From assembly GCA_017539385.1 (NCBI GenBank), contig JAFYHC010000018.1, forward strand, positions 1 through 37,599: a DNA stretch of 37,599 nucleotides. The letters run 5' to 3'. This DNA is from Solobacterium sp. (GTDB lineage Bacteria; Bacillota_I; Bacilli_A; Erysipelotrichales; Erysipelotrichaceae). The notes under the pieces are model-generated. The model saw nothing but the letters and a program-made list of their open reading frames with translations, had not been told where the DNA came from and did not search any database. How positions within the stretch are numbered: the first letter of the stretch is position 1; every line of letters begins with the position of its first letter. The position numbers were made by a program, and so were the translations under genes. Below, piece by piece: positions 14,717-22,865 of this stretch.

Positions 14717-15547
14717 ATGGCATTGCTGCATATGAGTTTTACCAGCAAATACCTGCATGGAACGACGGATGTAAATGTGATCCTGCCGGATCCGGGTTTC
14801 CGGCAGGAACCGGCAGATCTCTATAATTCCGGTGAAAAATTTAAAGTCCTGTGGTTATTGCATGGTACCTATGGGGATTATTCCGACTGGTTGCGCAAGT
14901 CCAATGTGGAATTGTATGCATGTGAAAAGAGAATCGCAGTGGTCATGCCGTCCGCATTGAATTCCAATTATGTGGACTGGAAGACATTCAGTATGGGATA
15001 TGAAGTATATTCGTATTTCTTTGAAGAACTGATGCCGATGGTATACGGATGGCTGCCGGTGTCCCGGAAGAAGGAAGATAACTTCATTGCCGGTCTTTCC
15101 ATGGGCGGAAGAGGTACATGCGTGTATGCGTTTGCCCGGCCGGAGCTCTTTGCGGCTGCGTATAGTTTCTCTGCTGCACCGGTGCCGCTCAAGGAACCGG
15201 ACATGTCCAATCCATTTGCGGCAAGAGAAATGACACTGATCGAGAATTTCGGCGGTATGGACGGCTACCGGCAGTCTGCGCTGAATTTGTGGGACAGAGC
15301 AAAAGAGTGCGTGGAGAAGGGCATTGAAATGCCGAAGATGTACTTTGCATGCGGTGACCGCGATCCGATCGCCTATGCATCATTCCTGGCATTCCGCACG
15401 TATGCCAAAGAGATCGGCTTTGCGGCAGAGTTCCATGAAATTGCCGGTTATTCCCATGAGTGGCGTTTCTGGGACCTGTGCCTGCAGGATGCACTGGAAC
15501 GGTTTGTACCGGAAGAGGGAAAAGTACCCCTGTTTGAAAAGATGTAG
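14717..15547 (+). CDS. Esterase-D/FrmB-like alpha/beta hydrolase
   Basis: A 276-residue serine esterase of the putative esterase family that includes S-formylglutathione hydrolase, acetylxylan and feruloyl esterases. LLHGTYGDYSDW gives the oxyanion region, GLSMGGRG the nucleophile elbow, GDRDP a likely Asp and YSHEW the His. No signal peptide is present, so it acts in the cytosol. GAGGG lies just before the start. The gene is immediately downstream of the sulfatase remnant and upstream of the TauE remnant, so it is the only intact member of that old operon. It probably removes an acyl group from an imported glycoside; the natural substrate is unknown. Confidence 0.88.
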   Translation: MALLHMSFTSKYLHGTTDVNVILPDPGFRQEPADLYNSGEKFKVLWLLHGTYGDYSDWLRKSNVELYACEKRIAVVMPSALNSNYVDWKTFSMGYEVYSYFFEELMPMVYGWLPVSRKKEDNFIAGLSMGGRGTCVYAFARPELFAAAYSFSAAPVPLKEPDMSNPFAAREMTLIENFGGMDGYRQSALNLWDRAKECVEKGIEMPKMYFACGDRDPIAYASFLAFRTYAKEIGFAAEFHEIAGYSHEWRFWDLCLQDALERFVPEEGKVPLFEKM

Positions 15548-15550
15548 CCT

Positions 15551-15924
15551 ATGCTCTATCTGATCGTCAGTTTATTTGCAGTATCATTGGTGCGATCTGC
15601 GGCATCGGCGGCGGACCGATCAATCTGGTCGTATTGTATTTCTTCTTCTCCATGACCACGAAAGAAGCAGCCTTCAACAGTATCTTCGTGATCCTGTTCG
15701 GACAGATCACCAATCTTGGCAAGACGCTGTTAACGCACAATGTGCCTTCGTTCAATACCATGACGCTGATCCTGATGGTGTTCGGCGGCGTACTGGGCGG
15801 CATTATCGGACGCATGATCAATAAGAAGATCGACGGTAAAATGGTTGAGAAGCTGTTCTTGTGTGCAATGGTATTGATCCTGGTGATTTGTGCATTGAAT
15901 ATACGCAAATATCTGTTTGTCTGA
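15551..15924 (+). pseudogene. TauE/SafE-family permease, frameshifted and internally deleted
   Basis: The ATG at 15551 reads MLYLIVSLFA, then the frame changes near 15580; restoring one base gives SIIGAICGIGGGPINLVVLY and a complete C-terminal half ending IRKYLFV. TauE/SafE proteins are two-repeat membrane carriers of about 250 residues, each half starting with a GIGGG motif. Here the first half's N-terminus joins directly to the second half at GIGGG, leaving about 124 residues. This looks like deletion between the two GIGGG-coding stretches plus a one-base loss. The family exports sulfite, sulfonates or related anions, a good match to the neighbouring sulfatase remnant. Function is almost certainly lost. 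Confidence 0.85.
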
Positions 15925-15947
15925 GACGGTAATGATCCGTCTTTTTT
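15924..15947 (+). terminator. Terminator after the TauE remnant
   Basis: AGACGG and CCGTCT form a 6-bp stem around a 7-nt loop, followed by six T residues. Confidence 0.75.
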
Positions 15948-16018
15948 ATGTATGCTTGTATGATAGGAAAACGGTCATGGTTCCTGTATAATGGGAGTAC
16001 CGGAAAGGCAGTAAACAT

Positions 16019-16627
16019 ATGAAATTATATATCGTGCGGCATGGCGAAACGATGTTCAATGTCAAACGCATCGTACAGGGGTGGTGTGATTCCCCTTTGA
16101 CAGCGAAGGGACGCATGCAGGCAAAAGCATGCGGGATCGGTCTGAAAGATGTGCCGTTTATTGCGGCATACTGCTCCACCAGTGAGCGTACATTGGATAC
16201 GGCATTGGGCATTCTGGCGGGAAGAGACCTCGCTGTACAGGCGTTAAAAGCGTTGAAAGAAATGAATTTCGGAGAGGCGGAAGGGGAACCGATGAGTGAA
16301 TGGTTCGATTCGCAGGACGCCATCCAGGAGAAATTTGCTTCATGCGGCGGCGAAACGTTTGCGGAAGCGGGACAGCGTGCTCTTTCCGCATGGAAAGCCA
16401 TTGCAGAGAAACATGATGAAGGCAATGTGCTGATCGTGACGCATGGTGCTGTGATCATGGCAGGCATGCAGGCACTGACGCCGGAAGAAACAGCCAGGCA
16501 GCTGGCCTCCGGACATGCCCCGGAAAACTGCTCTGTAACAATACTGGAATATACCGGTGACAGTCTGATGCCTGTCACGGTATTTGATACATCATTCCGA
16601 GAAAAAGGCGAAGGAGGACAAGTATAA
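16019..16627 (+). CDS. Histidine phosphatase (phosphoglycerate-mutase-like)
   Basis: A 202-residue member of the histidine phosphatase superfamily. The RHG motif (R7-H8-G9, in YIVRHGETMFN) gives the phosphorylated histidine, the acidic EMNFGEAEG segment and the second THGAV histidine complete the site. It could dephosphorylate a sugar phosphate or other small phosphoester. TATAAT lies about 30 bp upstream with AAAGG close to the ATG. Its stop overlaps the start of the GH1 gene (TAATG), so it is coupled to 6-phospho-beta-glucosidase. This suggests a role in relieving sugar-phosphate load, which is inference. Confidence 0.9.
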   Translation: MKLYIVRHGETMFNVKRIVQGWCDSPLTAKGRMQAKACGIGLKDVPFIAAYCSTSERTLDTALGILAGRDLAVQALKALKEMNFGEAEGEPMSEWFDSQDAIQEKFASCGGETFAEAGQRALSAWKAIAEKHDEGNVLIVTHGAVIMAGMQALTPEETARQLASGHAPENCSVTILEYTGDSLMPVTVFDTSFREKGEGGQV

Positions 16628-18099
16628 TGGCACATTTTCCGGAGAATTTCCTGTGGGGCGGTGCAGTCGCAGCCAACCAGTGGGAAGGCGGATGGAACCT
16701 GGGCGGACGCGGTCCGGCGATGACCGATGTAACGACCGGCGGTTCTGTCAAAGAGAGAAGAAAAATCACGTATATCGATAAGGACGGCAATCACTGCACG
16801 CTGGACCGGCATGAAAAACTGCCGGGAGGTGCAAAGTATGCCGTACTTCCGGAGTATCACTATCCCAACCATGAGGCAGTCGACGGCTATCATCATTACA
16901 AGGAAGATATCGCACTGTTTGGCGAAATGGGATTCAAACAGTTCCGCATGTCCATCTCATGGTCACGTCTGTATCCGACCGGACTGGAGAATGAACCGAA
17001 TAAAGAAGGTGTGGAATTCTACCGGGATATGTTCAAGGAAATGCATAAGCACGGGATCGAACCGCTCGTTACGATCTGGCATTTCGATACACCGCTGTAT
17101 CTGGAAGAGCACTGCGGCGGCTGGCTGAACCGGGAAACCATCGATCATTTCGTCCGCTATGCAACGACCTGCTTCAGAGAGTACAAAGGTCTGGTACATA
17201 ACTGGCTGACATTCAATGAGATCAACAATACAATGCCGGACCCGATCTTCCACGGCAATCTGAGTGATGAAGCCTTTTCGGAAGCCTGCCAGCATCTGCA
17301 TTATCAGTTCGTCGCCAGTGCCAAGGCAGTGCAGATCGGTCATGCGATCGATCCGACCAACCAGATCGGCTGTATGATCTGCGGTATCTGCTATTATCCG
17401 GGCACATGCGATCCGGCGGACATTCTGGAAAACCGTCACAGATGGGAAGAGAAGATCTTCTACTGCGGCGATGTACAGTGCAAGGGATACTATCCGACAT
17501 TTGCAGAGAGAATCTGGAAAGAACACAATGTAGATCTGGATATCACGGAAGAGGATCTGGAAGACCTGGCACGCGGTACTGTGGATATGTATACATTCAG
17601 CTATTACATGTCCCAGAATGTTACAACGCACAAGGATGTCGAGATCGTCGGCGGCAATATGTCGGCCGGTGCGAAGAATCCGTATCTGGAATATTCCGAC
17701 TGGGGATGGTCCACAGACCCAAGCGGACTGGATTACTATCTGGAAATGATCTATGACCGGTATGAACTGCCGATCATGGTCGTTGAAAACGGTCTTGGTG
17801 CATATGACACCGTCGAAGAAGACGGTTCGATCCATGACCCGTTCCGGATCGATTACTACCGCAAGCATATCCAGGCAATGGATAAGGCACTGGCGGCCGG
17901 TGTGGATCTGATCGGCTATACGACATGGGGATGCATTGACGTCGTATCGGCAGGCACCGGTGAGATGCGCAAGCGCTATGGCTTCATCTATGTCGACATG
18001 GATGATGAAGGCAAGGGGACCATGGCACGCTCCCGCAAAGATTCCTTCTACTGGTATAAGAAAGTCATCGCTTCCAACGGAAACGATCTGTCTGACTGA
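16627..18099 (+). CDS. GH1 6-phospho-beta-glucosidase, copy 1
   Basis: A 490-residue glycoside hydrolase family 1 enzyme that cleaves PTS-imported 6-phospho-beta-glycosides in the cytosol. It starts NFLWGGAVAANQWEGG; the acid/base is E198 in TFNEIN and the nucleophile E387 in VVENGLG. The C-terminal [10 protein letters not shown] carries the Ser, Lys and Tyr that bind the 6-phosphate in this group. The start is supported by GAAGGAGG. Compared with copy 2 (24253) it has a longer loop at about residues 40-75. A histidine phosphatase is coupled upstream. No PTS permease gene is adjacent. The glycoside specificity is not determined from sequence. Confidence 0.93.
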   Translation: MAHFPENFLWGGAVAANQWEGGWNLGGRGPAMTDVTTGGSVKERRKITYIDKDGNHCTLDRHEKLPGGAKYAVLPEYHYPNHEAVDGYHHYKEDIALFGEMGFKQFRMSISWSRLYPTGLENEPNKEGVEFYRDMFKEMHKHGIEPLVTIWHFDTPLYLEEHCGGWLNRETIDHFVRYATTCFREYKGLVHNWLTFNEINNTMPDPIFHGNLSDEAFSEACQHLHYQFVASAKAVQIGHAIDPTNQIGCMICGICYYPGTCDPADILENRHRWEEKIFYCGDVQCKGYYPTFAERIWKEHNVDLDITEEDLEDLARGTVDMYTFSYYMSQNVTTHKDVEIVGGNMSAGAKNPYLEYSDWGWSTDPSGLDYYLEMIYDRYELPIMVVENGLGAYDTVEEDGSIHDPFRIDYYRKHIQAMDKALAAGVDLIGYTTWGCIDVVSAGTGEMRKRYGFIYVDMDDEGKGTMARSRKDSFYWYKKVIASNGNDLSD

Positions 18100-18107
18100 G
18101 TGTGACT

Positions 18108-18133
18108 GGGATGTGTGAATGCACATCCCTTTC
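18108..18133 (+). terminator. Terminator after GH1 copy 1
   Basis: GGGATGTG and CACATCCC form an 8-bp stem around TGAATG, followed by TTTCTT. Confidence 0.75.
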
Positions 18134-18286
18134 TTCATGCGGCATAATTTGCCGGAAAGGGCAACAAATATGGGAAGTATAAAACTGCTGGTATTGGATC
18201 TGGAATGTATGATCTTGCGGTATGCATGATATGCAAAAAAACGCTACAATGAAGATAATGAAACCAGTATTTGTATAGGAGGCAGT

Positions 18287-19051
18287 ATGGCATACAGATT
18301 ATGGGAACTGGCAGAAGAGCTGAAGAATGAGTACGAATGGGTCGAACTGTCCCATTCCATGAACAATGACAGTCCGATATGGTCCGGAATACCAGCCGGA
18401 TCGGTGGATGTTGGACAGACCGTCTATGACTGGGGCAATCCAATGCTGGACTGCCTGATCCAGACCTTCAAATGCCCCGGACAGTATGGTACGCATATTG
18501 ATTTCCCGGGACATTTTATCAAAGATGGGAAACTGTCGGAATCGTATTCCGTGGAAAGCATGGTCTATCCGCTTTGCGTGATCGATATTACAAAGCAGGT
18601 GGCTGAAGATGTCCACTATGCAGTCACAAAGGCAGATATCCAGGCATATGAAGCAAAATACGGACCGATTCCGGACGGCGCATTTGTGGCATTGCGCACG
18701 GATTGGTCCAAGCATTGGCCGGATATGGATGCTTTATCCGGAATTGCAGAAGACGGCAGTGAGAACTTCCCGGGATGGTCCATGGAAGCACTCAGGTATA
18801 TCTATGAGGAAAGAAACGCTGCAGCCAATGGACATGAGACACTGGATACCGATGCGTCTGCAGAAGCCGCAAAAGCCGGTGACCTGGCATGTGAGCGTTA
18901 TGTGCTGGACTCCGGGAAACTGCAGGTAGAGGTGCTGGATAATCTGGATAAAGTGGCACCGGCCGGCGCATTGATCCTGGTCATGTGGCCGCGTATTGAA
19001 GGGGCAACCGGCATGCCGGTACGTGCTGTAGCAATTACACCAAAACAGTAA
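18287..19051 (+). CDS. Cyclase-family (kynurenine formamidase-like) metal hydrolase
   Basis: A 254-residue protein of the cyclase/arylformamidase family. The signature YGTHIDFPGHF places metal-binding H70, D72 and H76, and LSHSM near residue 21 is the usual first strand. Members hydrolyse small amide or ester substrates such as N-formylkynurenine, or act in polyketide cyclisation; the substrate here is open. A clear TAGGAGG precedes the ATG, and a TACAAT hexamer lies about 40 bp upstream. Its promoter region separates it from the GH1 gene by a terminator, so it is probably its own transcript. It has no tryptophan-breakdown neighbours. Confidence 0.85.
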   Translation: MAYRLWELAEELKNEYEWVELSHSMNNDSPIWSGIPAGSVDVGQTVYDWGNPMLDCLIQTFKCPGQYGTHIDFPGHFIKDGKLSESYSVESMVYPLCVIDITKQVAEDVHYAVTKADIQAYEAKYGPIPDGAFVALRTDWSKHWPDMDALSGIAEDGSENFPGWSMEALRYIYEERNAAANGHETLDTDASAEAAKAGDLACERYVLDSGKLQVEVLDNLDKVAPAGALILVMWPRIEGATGMPVRAVAITPKQ

Positions 19052-19083
19052 AGGAACTCGTACAGAGCGAGGTATAAACAGAC

Positions 19084-19112
19084 AAAAGCCGGCCCGTTTT
19101 GGACCGGCTTTT
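19084..19112. terminator. Bidirectional terminator between convergent genes
   Basis: AAAAGCCGG and CCGGCTTTT pair around an 11-nt loop. A-tract before and T-tract after make it usable by the cyclase gene and the minus-strand gene that ends at 19133. Confidence 0.8.
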
Positions 19113-19132
19113 CTGCGGTATAAGTATTGTGT

Positions 19133-19651
19133 TCAGACCAGTGGCATTTCGTTTTCCTGCTCAATATAGCGGCAGAAGACGAACAATGCACAAAGGATAT
19201 CCGGGGCGAAGCGCTTCGCTGTCTGTATATCCCAGCCGCCGATGATGCCGCGGTGCATGATCTGCACAGCCGGATGTCCTTCTGTATCTTTCAGGACATA
19301 GTTCTGGCTGTTCTGCATATACAGTTCATAGGGCTGATCGTTCAAAGTGACATCAGCGTGATCCACTAAGGGCATCCGGGCAACCGGCCATCCGGAGTAT
19401 TCCGGGTCTTCGTTTTCGGCATAATGGGGTTCTCCATGGAGAAGTTCTTTTCCTTCGGCAGTGCAGTAGCTGTATGTGGTATGGCTGATATTGCCGTCTG
19501 TATCATCATTGAGAGCAGAGGTATGTCCGAGGACTTCGTTTTTTGCGGATAGGATCTCACGGCTGCGGGTGAAGTATTCGTTTTTGATAACAGCGAGCGG
19601 TGTGCTGCTGTCTGAGGCAGATAATCTTCCTCCCTGAATCGTATAATTCAT
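19133..19651 (-). CDS. Uncharacterised 172-residue protein, possibly tubby-C/LURP-one-like
   Basis: The start is set by AAGAAGGAAA just before the ATG; longer readings go into the chromate-transporter gene. The protein has alternating short hydrophobic strands (LAVIKNEYF, YELYMQNSQNYVLKD, PAVQIMHRG) and a closing helix SAPDILCALFVFCRY-like segment followed by an acidic tail. Beta-strands wrapping a hydrophobic C-terminal helix is what tubby-C/LURP-one-like proteins look like, but I would not rely on that. It lies 17 bp after the two chromate-transporter genes on the same strand and may be co-transcribed. No function is assigned. Confidence 0.7.
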   Translation of the reverse strand: MNYTIQGGRLSASDSSTPLAVIKNEYFTRSREILSAKNEVLGHTSALNDDTDGNISHTTYSYCTAEGKELLHGEPHYAENEDPEYSGWPVARMPLVDHADVTLNDQPYELYMQNSQNYVLKDTEGHPAVQIMHRGIIGGWDIQTAKRFAPDILCALFVFCRYIEQENEMPLV

Positions 19652-19668
19652 AGTTTCCTTCTTTCTGT

Positions 19669-20232
19669 TCAGAATATGCTGAGCAATATGACACCGGCCA
19701 GTCCGCATGATGCCATGACAGCGATTGGATCCGGTTTTTTGATGCGCAGTACCGCAAGGGCAATGACGAAGATGAGAGCCGGAATGATATGTACCTGCAA
19801 TAGATCCGCCGGCAATGTGCGCTGTCCATAGACACTCAGAATGATAAGCGAGAAACCGGCAGATGCGATCATGGCAATCACTGCGGGCCGTAATCCTGCC
19901 AGCATTCCCTGGATGAGGCTCAGGCCGCGGAAGCGGTAATAGGCCCATGCAAGTGTTAATACAATGATGCAGGAAGGCAATACGCATCCGACCGTCGCAA
20001 CAACGGAACCCAGGATGCCGGCCACCTGCATTCCTACGAAGGTAGCAGAGTTGATGGCAATTGGTCCCGGTGTCATTTCCGAGATCGTCATGATATCGGC
20101 AAACTGCGTCATCGTCAGCCAGTGGTGAATATCAACCGCCTGGCTCTGAATCAAAGGCATGGCTGCATAGCCGCCGCCGATGGAGAATAATCCGATCTGT
20201 ACAAAACTCCAGAATAATGCAAGTAATTCCAT
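19669..20232 (-). CDS. Chromate-transporter-family protein, subunit 2
   Basis: A 187-residue membrane protein of the ChrA (CHR) family, single-domain form. The family motif appears as FSIGGGYAAMPLIQ near residues 16-29 and SEMTPGPIAINSATFVG near 52. The start overlaps the stop of the companion subunit (TGATG), a mark of coupled translation. Such split pairs are thought to act together as a heterodimer in anion (chromate or sulfate) transport; many pairs in gut bacteria have unknown natural cargo. It is co-oriented with its partner and divergent from a LysR regulator. Confidence 0.9.
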   Translation of the reverse strand: MELLALFWSFVQIGLFSIGGGYAAMPLIQSQAVDIHHWLTMTQFADIMTISEMTPGPIAINSATFVGMQVAGILGSVVATVGCVLPSCIIVLTLAWAYYRFRGLSLIQGMLAGLRPAVIAMIASAGFSLIILSVYGQRTLPADLLQVHIIPALIFVIALAVLRIKKPDPIAVMASCGLAGVILLSIF

Positions 20233-20843
20233 CACCAGCCACGCTCCTTTTCTGCTCTTTGCCGCATCACTGTTTCTGCTGCACCAATGGTGCCGCAAAG
20301 CAGGATCAGCAGGATAATATTCAGTTTGAGATACCGTACAGCGATAAAGGACAGGATGAGCATAACGATGCGTACAGGGTTCTTCGTACGTACCACATCG
20401 CTGCCCATGTTCCATACGACATCGGTAATGACTGCGGCAACTCCCGCCAGCATGCCTTCCATCGCCATACTGACATAGGCGTTGTCACGAAAGACAGCAT
20501 AGAATCTGGAAATAACGGATATGATGATCAATGGCGGCAATACAGTGCCGAGAATACTGATCAAAGCACCGGGTATGCCTGCGACATGATAGCCGATGAC
20601 GATCGAAGCATTGACGGCGATTGCACCGGGGGAAGACTGGGCAATGGCGGTCAGGTCCAGCATTTCGTCTTCTTCGATCCAGTGCAGTTCATCGACGAAC
20701 TTTTTACGTAAGAGCGGAATAATAACAAAGCCGCCGCCGAATGTACATGCACTGATCTTGAACGTTGAAGTAAACAGTGTCAGGTACAGGCCGTCTTCTT
20801 TGGAGTGTGCAGTGTCTTTATGCGGTGTCTGCGAATGTTCCAT
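20232..20843 (-). CDS. Chromate-transporter-family protein, subunit 1
   Basis: A 203-residue single-domain ChrA-family protein with the companion at 19669. FGGGFVIIPLLRKKFV and AQSSPGAIAVNASIVIG are the family motifs. The start is the ATG following GGAGAAAT; an in-frame ATG 11 codons upstream lacks a ribosome site. The first 15-20 residues are polar, before the first membrane helix. It is the promoter-proximal gene of the pair, and the intergenic region with the divergent LysR gene holds an AT-rich dyad likely used to control it. Confidence 0.9.
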   Translation of the reverse strand: MEHSQTPHKDTAHSKEDGLYLTLFTSTFKISACTFGGGFVIIPLLRKKFVDELHWIEEDEMLDLTAIAQSSPGAIAVNASIVIGYHVAGIPGALISILGTVLPPLIIISVISRFYAVFRDNAYVSMAMEGMLAGVAAVITDVVWNMGSDVVRTKNPVRIVMLILSFIAVRYLKLNIILLILLCGTIGAAETVMRQRAEKERGW

Positions 20844-20898
20844 AGGTATTTCTCCTTGCGGTCTAATCGTAAACACTATTCATTCATAATAAAAATAG

Positions 20899-20919
20899 TA
20901 TTATTAAATAGTAATAATA
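20899..20919. promoter_or_regulatory. AT-rich dyad in the chrA/LysR divergent region
   Basis: TATTATTA and TAATAATA are perfect 8-bp inverted arms around AATAG. The centre is 36 bp before the LysR start and 66 bp before the first transporter start. LysR proteins typically bind dyads in such divergent regions, so this is the likely operator. Confidence 0.55.
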
Positions 20920-20944
20920 AGTAAAACGATATAAGAGGTATACG

Positions 20945-21859
20945 ATGACGATACGGCATCTGAAAATATTCCTGGCAGTCTATGAACATAACTGCAATGT
21001 GACCAAGGCGGCAGAAGCGCTGCATATGTCGCAGCCGGCAGTATCCCTGGCGATCCGGGAACTGGAAGATTATTACGGCGTGAAGCTGTTTGAACGGCTT
21101 GGCAGACGGCTGACGATCAGCGAAGCAGGACGCTCTTTGCTGGAATATGCGGTCAATATCAGCGGCCTGTTTCATGATATGGAAGATACGATGCGGGACT
21201 GGGACAGTGCCGGAAAACTGCGCATTGGCGCAAGCATTACGATCGGTTCACAGTTTCTGCCATTCTATGTCAATGCATTCAATACCCGTTTTCCGGGAAC
21301 GGAAGTGCGTGTCGTCGTGGCACCGGGGGAAGTGATCGAAGAACGTCTTCTGGCGGATGAACTGGATTTTGCACTGGTGGAAGGGGTGCCGGTGAATTCG
21401 TCTTTTCAGCATGAAGTGTATATGGAAGACAGGCTGGCGGTCATCTGTGCACCGGGAAGAGGATATAAAAACAAACAGAAGATCACTCCTGAGGAACTGT
21501 GCGGGATGCGTCTTCTGCTCAGGGAAAAAGGAAGCGGAACACGGGATGTATTTGATTCTGTGCTGCAAAGTGCAGGATATACTGCAGATCCGGTCTGGGA
21601 AGCCTACAGTACAACGGCTTTGTACAATGCCGCGATCAATGGGCTTGGAACAGCGGTGCTGCCATACCGCATGGTATCGCGTGCACTGCGGGAAGGCTGC
21701 ATCATTGAACTGGTCGTGGACGGCATGCCGTTCCGCAGGAATTTCAATCTGACCTGGCACCGGCATAAGCATCTGACCAAAGCGGCCAGACACTTTATGG
21801 ATATCTGCCGGACGTATGAGATGGATTATCCGATGATCCGCTATAATACGCTGTTCTGA
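20945..21859 (+). CDS. LysR-family transcriptional regulator
   Basis: A 304-residue LysR regulator. The N-terminal winged HTH is visible (NVTKAAEALHMSQPAVSLAI, then LEDYYGVKLFERLGRRLTIS), followed by a periplasmic-binding-protein-like effector domain (LRIGASITIGSQFLP, then the EGVPV and LREKGSGTR segments). GAGG lies before the ATG. It is divergent from the two chromate-transporter genes, so it probably controls them in response to a small anion or metabolite. The DUF202 gene 33 bp downstream may share its transcript. Confidence 0.92.
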   Translation: MTIRHLKIFLAVYEHNCNVTKAAEALHMSQPAVSLAIRELEDYYGVKLFERLGRRLTISEAGRSLLEYAVNISGLFHDMEDTMRDWDSAGKLRIGASITIGSQFLPFYVNAFNTRFPGTEVRVVVAPGEVIEERLLADELDFALVEGVPVNSSFQHEVYMEDRLAVICAPGRGYKNKQKITPEELCGMRLLLREKGSGTRDVFDSVLQSAGYTADPVWEAYSTTALYNAAINGLGTAVLPYRMVSRALREGCIIELVVDGMPFRRNFNLTWHRHKHLTKAARHFMDICRTYEMDYPMIRYNTLF

Positions 21860-21891
21860 TCACAGCAGAAAAAGAAACGGGGGGAAGCAAT

Positions 21892-22164
21892 ATGGAAAAC
21901 AGCAGTAAACCGGTATTGTCCAACGGTGACCGGCTGGCACTGGACCGTACGAAGCTGGCAAATGAACGCACACTTCTTGCCTATATCCGTACGTTTATCG
22001 GCATGGTATCGGCCGGTATTGCCATTTTGAAAGTATTTGACTTTGCGTGGACACGTCCCATTGCGTGTCTGTTTCTGATCAGTTCGATACCGATGCTTTG
22101 TATCGGCATATATCGGTATATAAAAACAAGCAGAGGCCTGCAGGATATCTCAGGTCTCCGCTGA
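21892..22164 (+). CDS. DUF202-family small membrane protein
   Basis: A 90-residue protein with the DUF202 signature LALDRTKLANERTLLAYIRT near residues 16-35, then two membrane helices. The family is found widely in bacteria and in fungal/plant VTC-type proteins, without a defined bacterial function. GGGGGAAG precedes the ATG. It follows the LysR gene on the same strand, and ends 15 bp before the convergent ECF gene. Confidence 0.88.
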   Translation: MENSSKPVLSNGDRLALDRTKLANERTLLAYIRTFIGMVSAGIAILKVFDFAWTRPIACLFLISSIPMLCIGIYRYIKTSRGLQDISGLR

Positions 22165-22178
22165 TAAAGCAATATATT

Positions 22179-22808
22179 CTATTTGCCAAGACGCATGCGC
22201 CGGATGGAAGGCCATAATGCCTTGTCCAGGATCGGCACGATGACAGCCGCAAGAATGGTCTCCAGAATGCCGTTGGATGTGATGACACCGAAGATCACGG
22301 CTGCGACGCCTGTTTCCGGGATGCCGAGTGCCTGTGCATACGGCTTGCCGAAGAACAGCCAGATCATGCCCATGACCAGCAGGGTGTGGATCATGGTGTT
22401 GACACCGGCAGAGATCGCACATGCAGGGATCGGGCCGGTCTTTTTCCGCAGCATGCGGAAGAGTTTGCCGGAGAACCATCCCAGGAAGATGCGCGGTCCG
22501 AAGACGATCAGCAGGCTGAAGAAGTTGCCGTGGATCCCGCCGACCGTAATAAACGGCGAGAACAGGAAGGATGTGACGCCGGGCACAAACGTTGCCCTTA
22601 ACATGCTGGTGAGTCCGAAGACAAAGCCCGTCAATGCGCCATACCCTGTGCCAAGGAAGATGCCGGACAGGATGACCGGAATGTGCATCGTAGTGATGTT
22701 GATCGCGCCGACCGGAATATATCCGATGGGTGTAAGGGTCATAATGACCTGAATGGCAATAAAGAAGGCCGCAAGGGTCATCTGCCGAATCTGAGTATTC
22801 TTTTTCAT
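22179..22808 (-). CDS. ECF-transporter S component (substrate-binding membrane subunit)
   Basis: A 209-residue protein with about six membrane helices. The N-terminal MTLAAFFIAIQVIMTL and the IPVGAINITTMHIPVILSG segment are typical of S components of energy-coupling factor vitamin transporters, which use a shared ATPase/T module encoded elsewhere. The start chosen is the ATG giving MKKNTQIRQM. It has no ribosome site, and a consensus TATAAT ends only seven bases before it, so the mRNA may be leaderless. A longer frame exists but crosses the promoter. The substrate (folate, pantothenate, or other vitamin) is unclear. Confidence 0.88.
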   Translation of the reverse strand: MKKNTQIRQMTLAAFFIAIQVIMTLTPIGYIPVGAINITTMHIPVILSGIFLGTGYGALTGFVFGLTSMLRATFVPGVTSFLFSPFITVGGIHGNFFSLLIVFGPRIFLGWFSGKLFRMLRKKTGPIPACAISAGVNTMIHTLLVMGMIWLFFGKPYAQALGIPETGVAAVIFGVITSNGILETILAAVIVPILDKALWPSIRRMRLGK

Positions 22809-22815
22809 GACGCCT

Positions 22816-22821
22816 ATTATA
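22816..22821 (-). promoter_or_regulatory. -10 TATAAT seven bases before the ECF start codon
   Basis: On the minus strand TATAAT is followed by AGGCGTC and then the ATG. Usual spacing from a -10 box to the transcription start would put +1 at or within a few bases of the ATG. No Shine-Dalgarno is possible. The -35 region is weak. The divergent oxidoreductase gene is transcribed from the same short region. Confidence 0.6.
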
Positions 22822-22865
22822 CCACTGTCATAGAAAAATATATAATAAGTATGGAGGAACCGGTT

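Noticed and set aside
14041..14748. N-terminal extension of PTS IIB to 235 residues
   Set aside because: The extra part is the antisense of the sulfatase remnant; a strong ribosome site lies just before the internal ATG at 14346.
16963..18138. 391-codon open frame opposite GH1 copy 1
   Set aside because: Shadow of a well-supported GH1 gene; a similar shadow opposite GH1 copy 2 (24274-25692) is explained by shared codon bias, not by coding.
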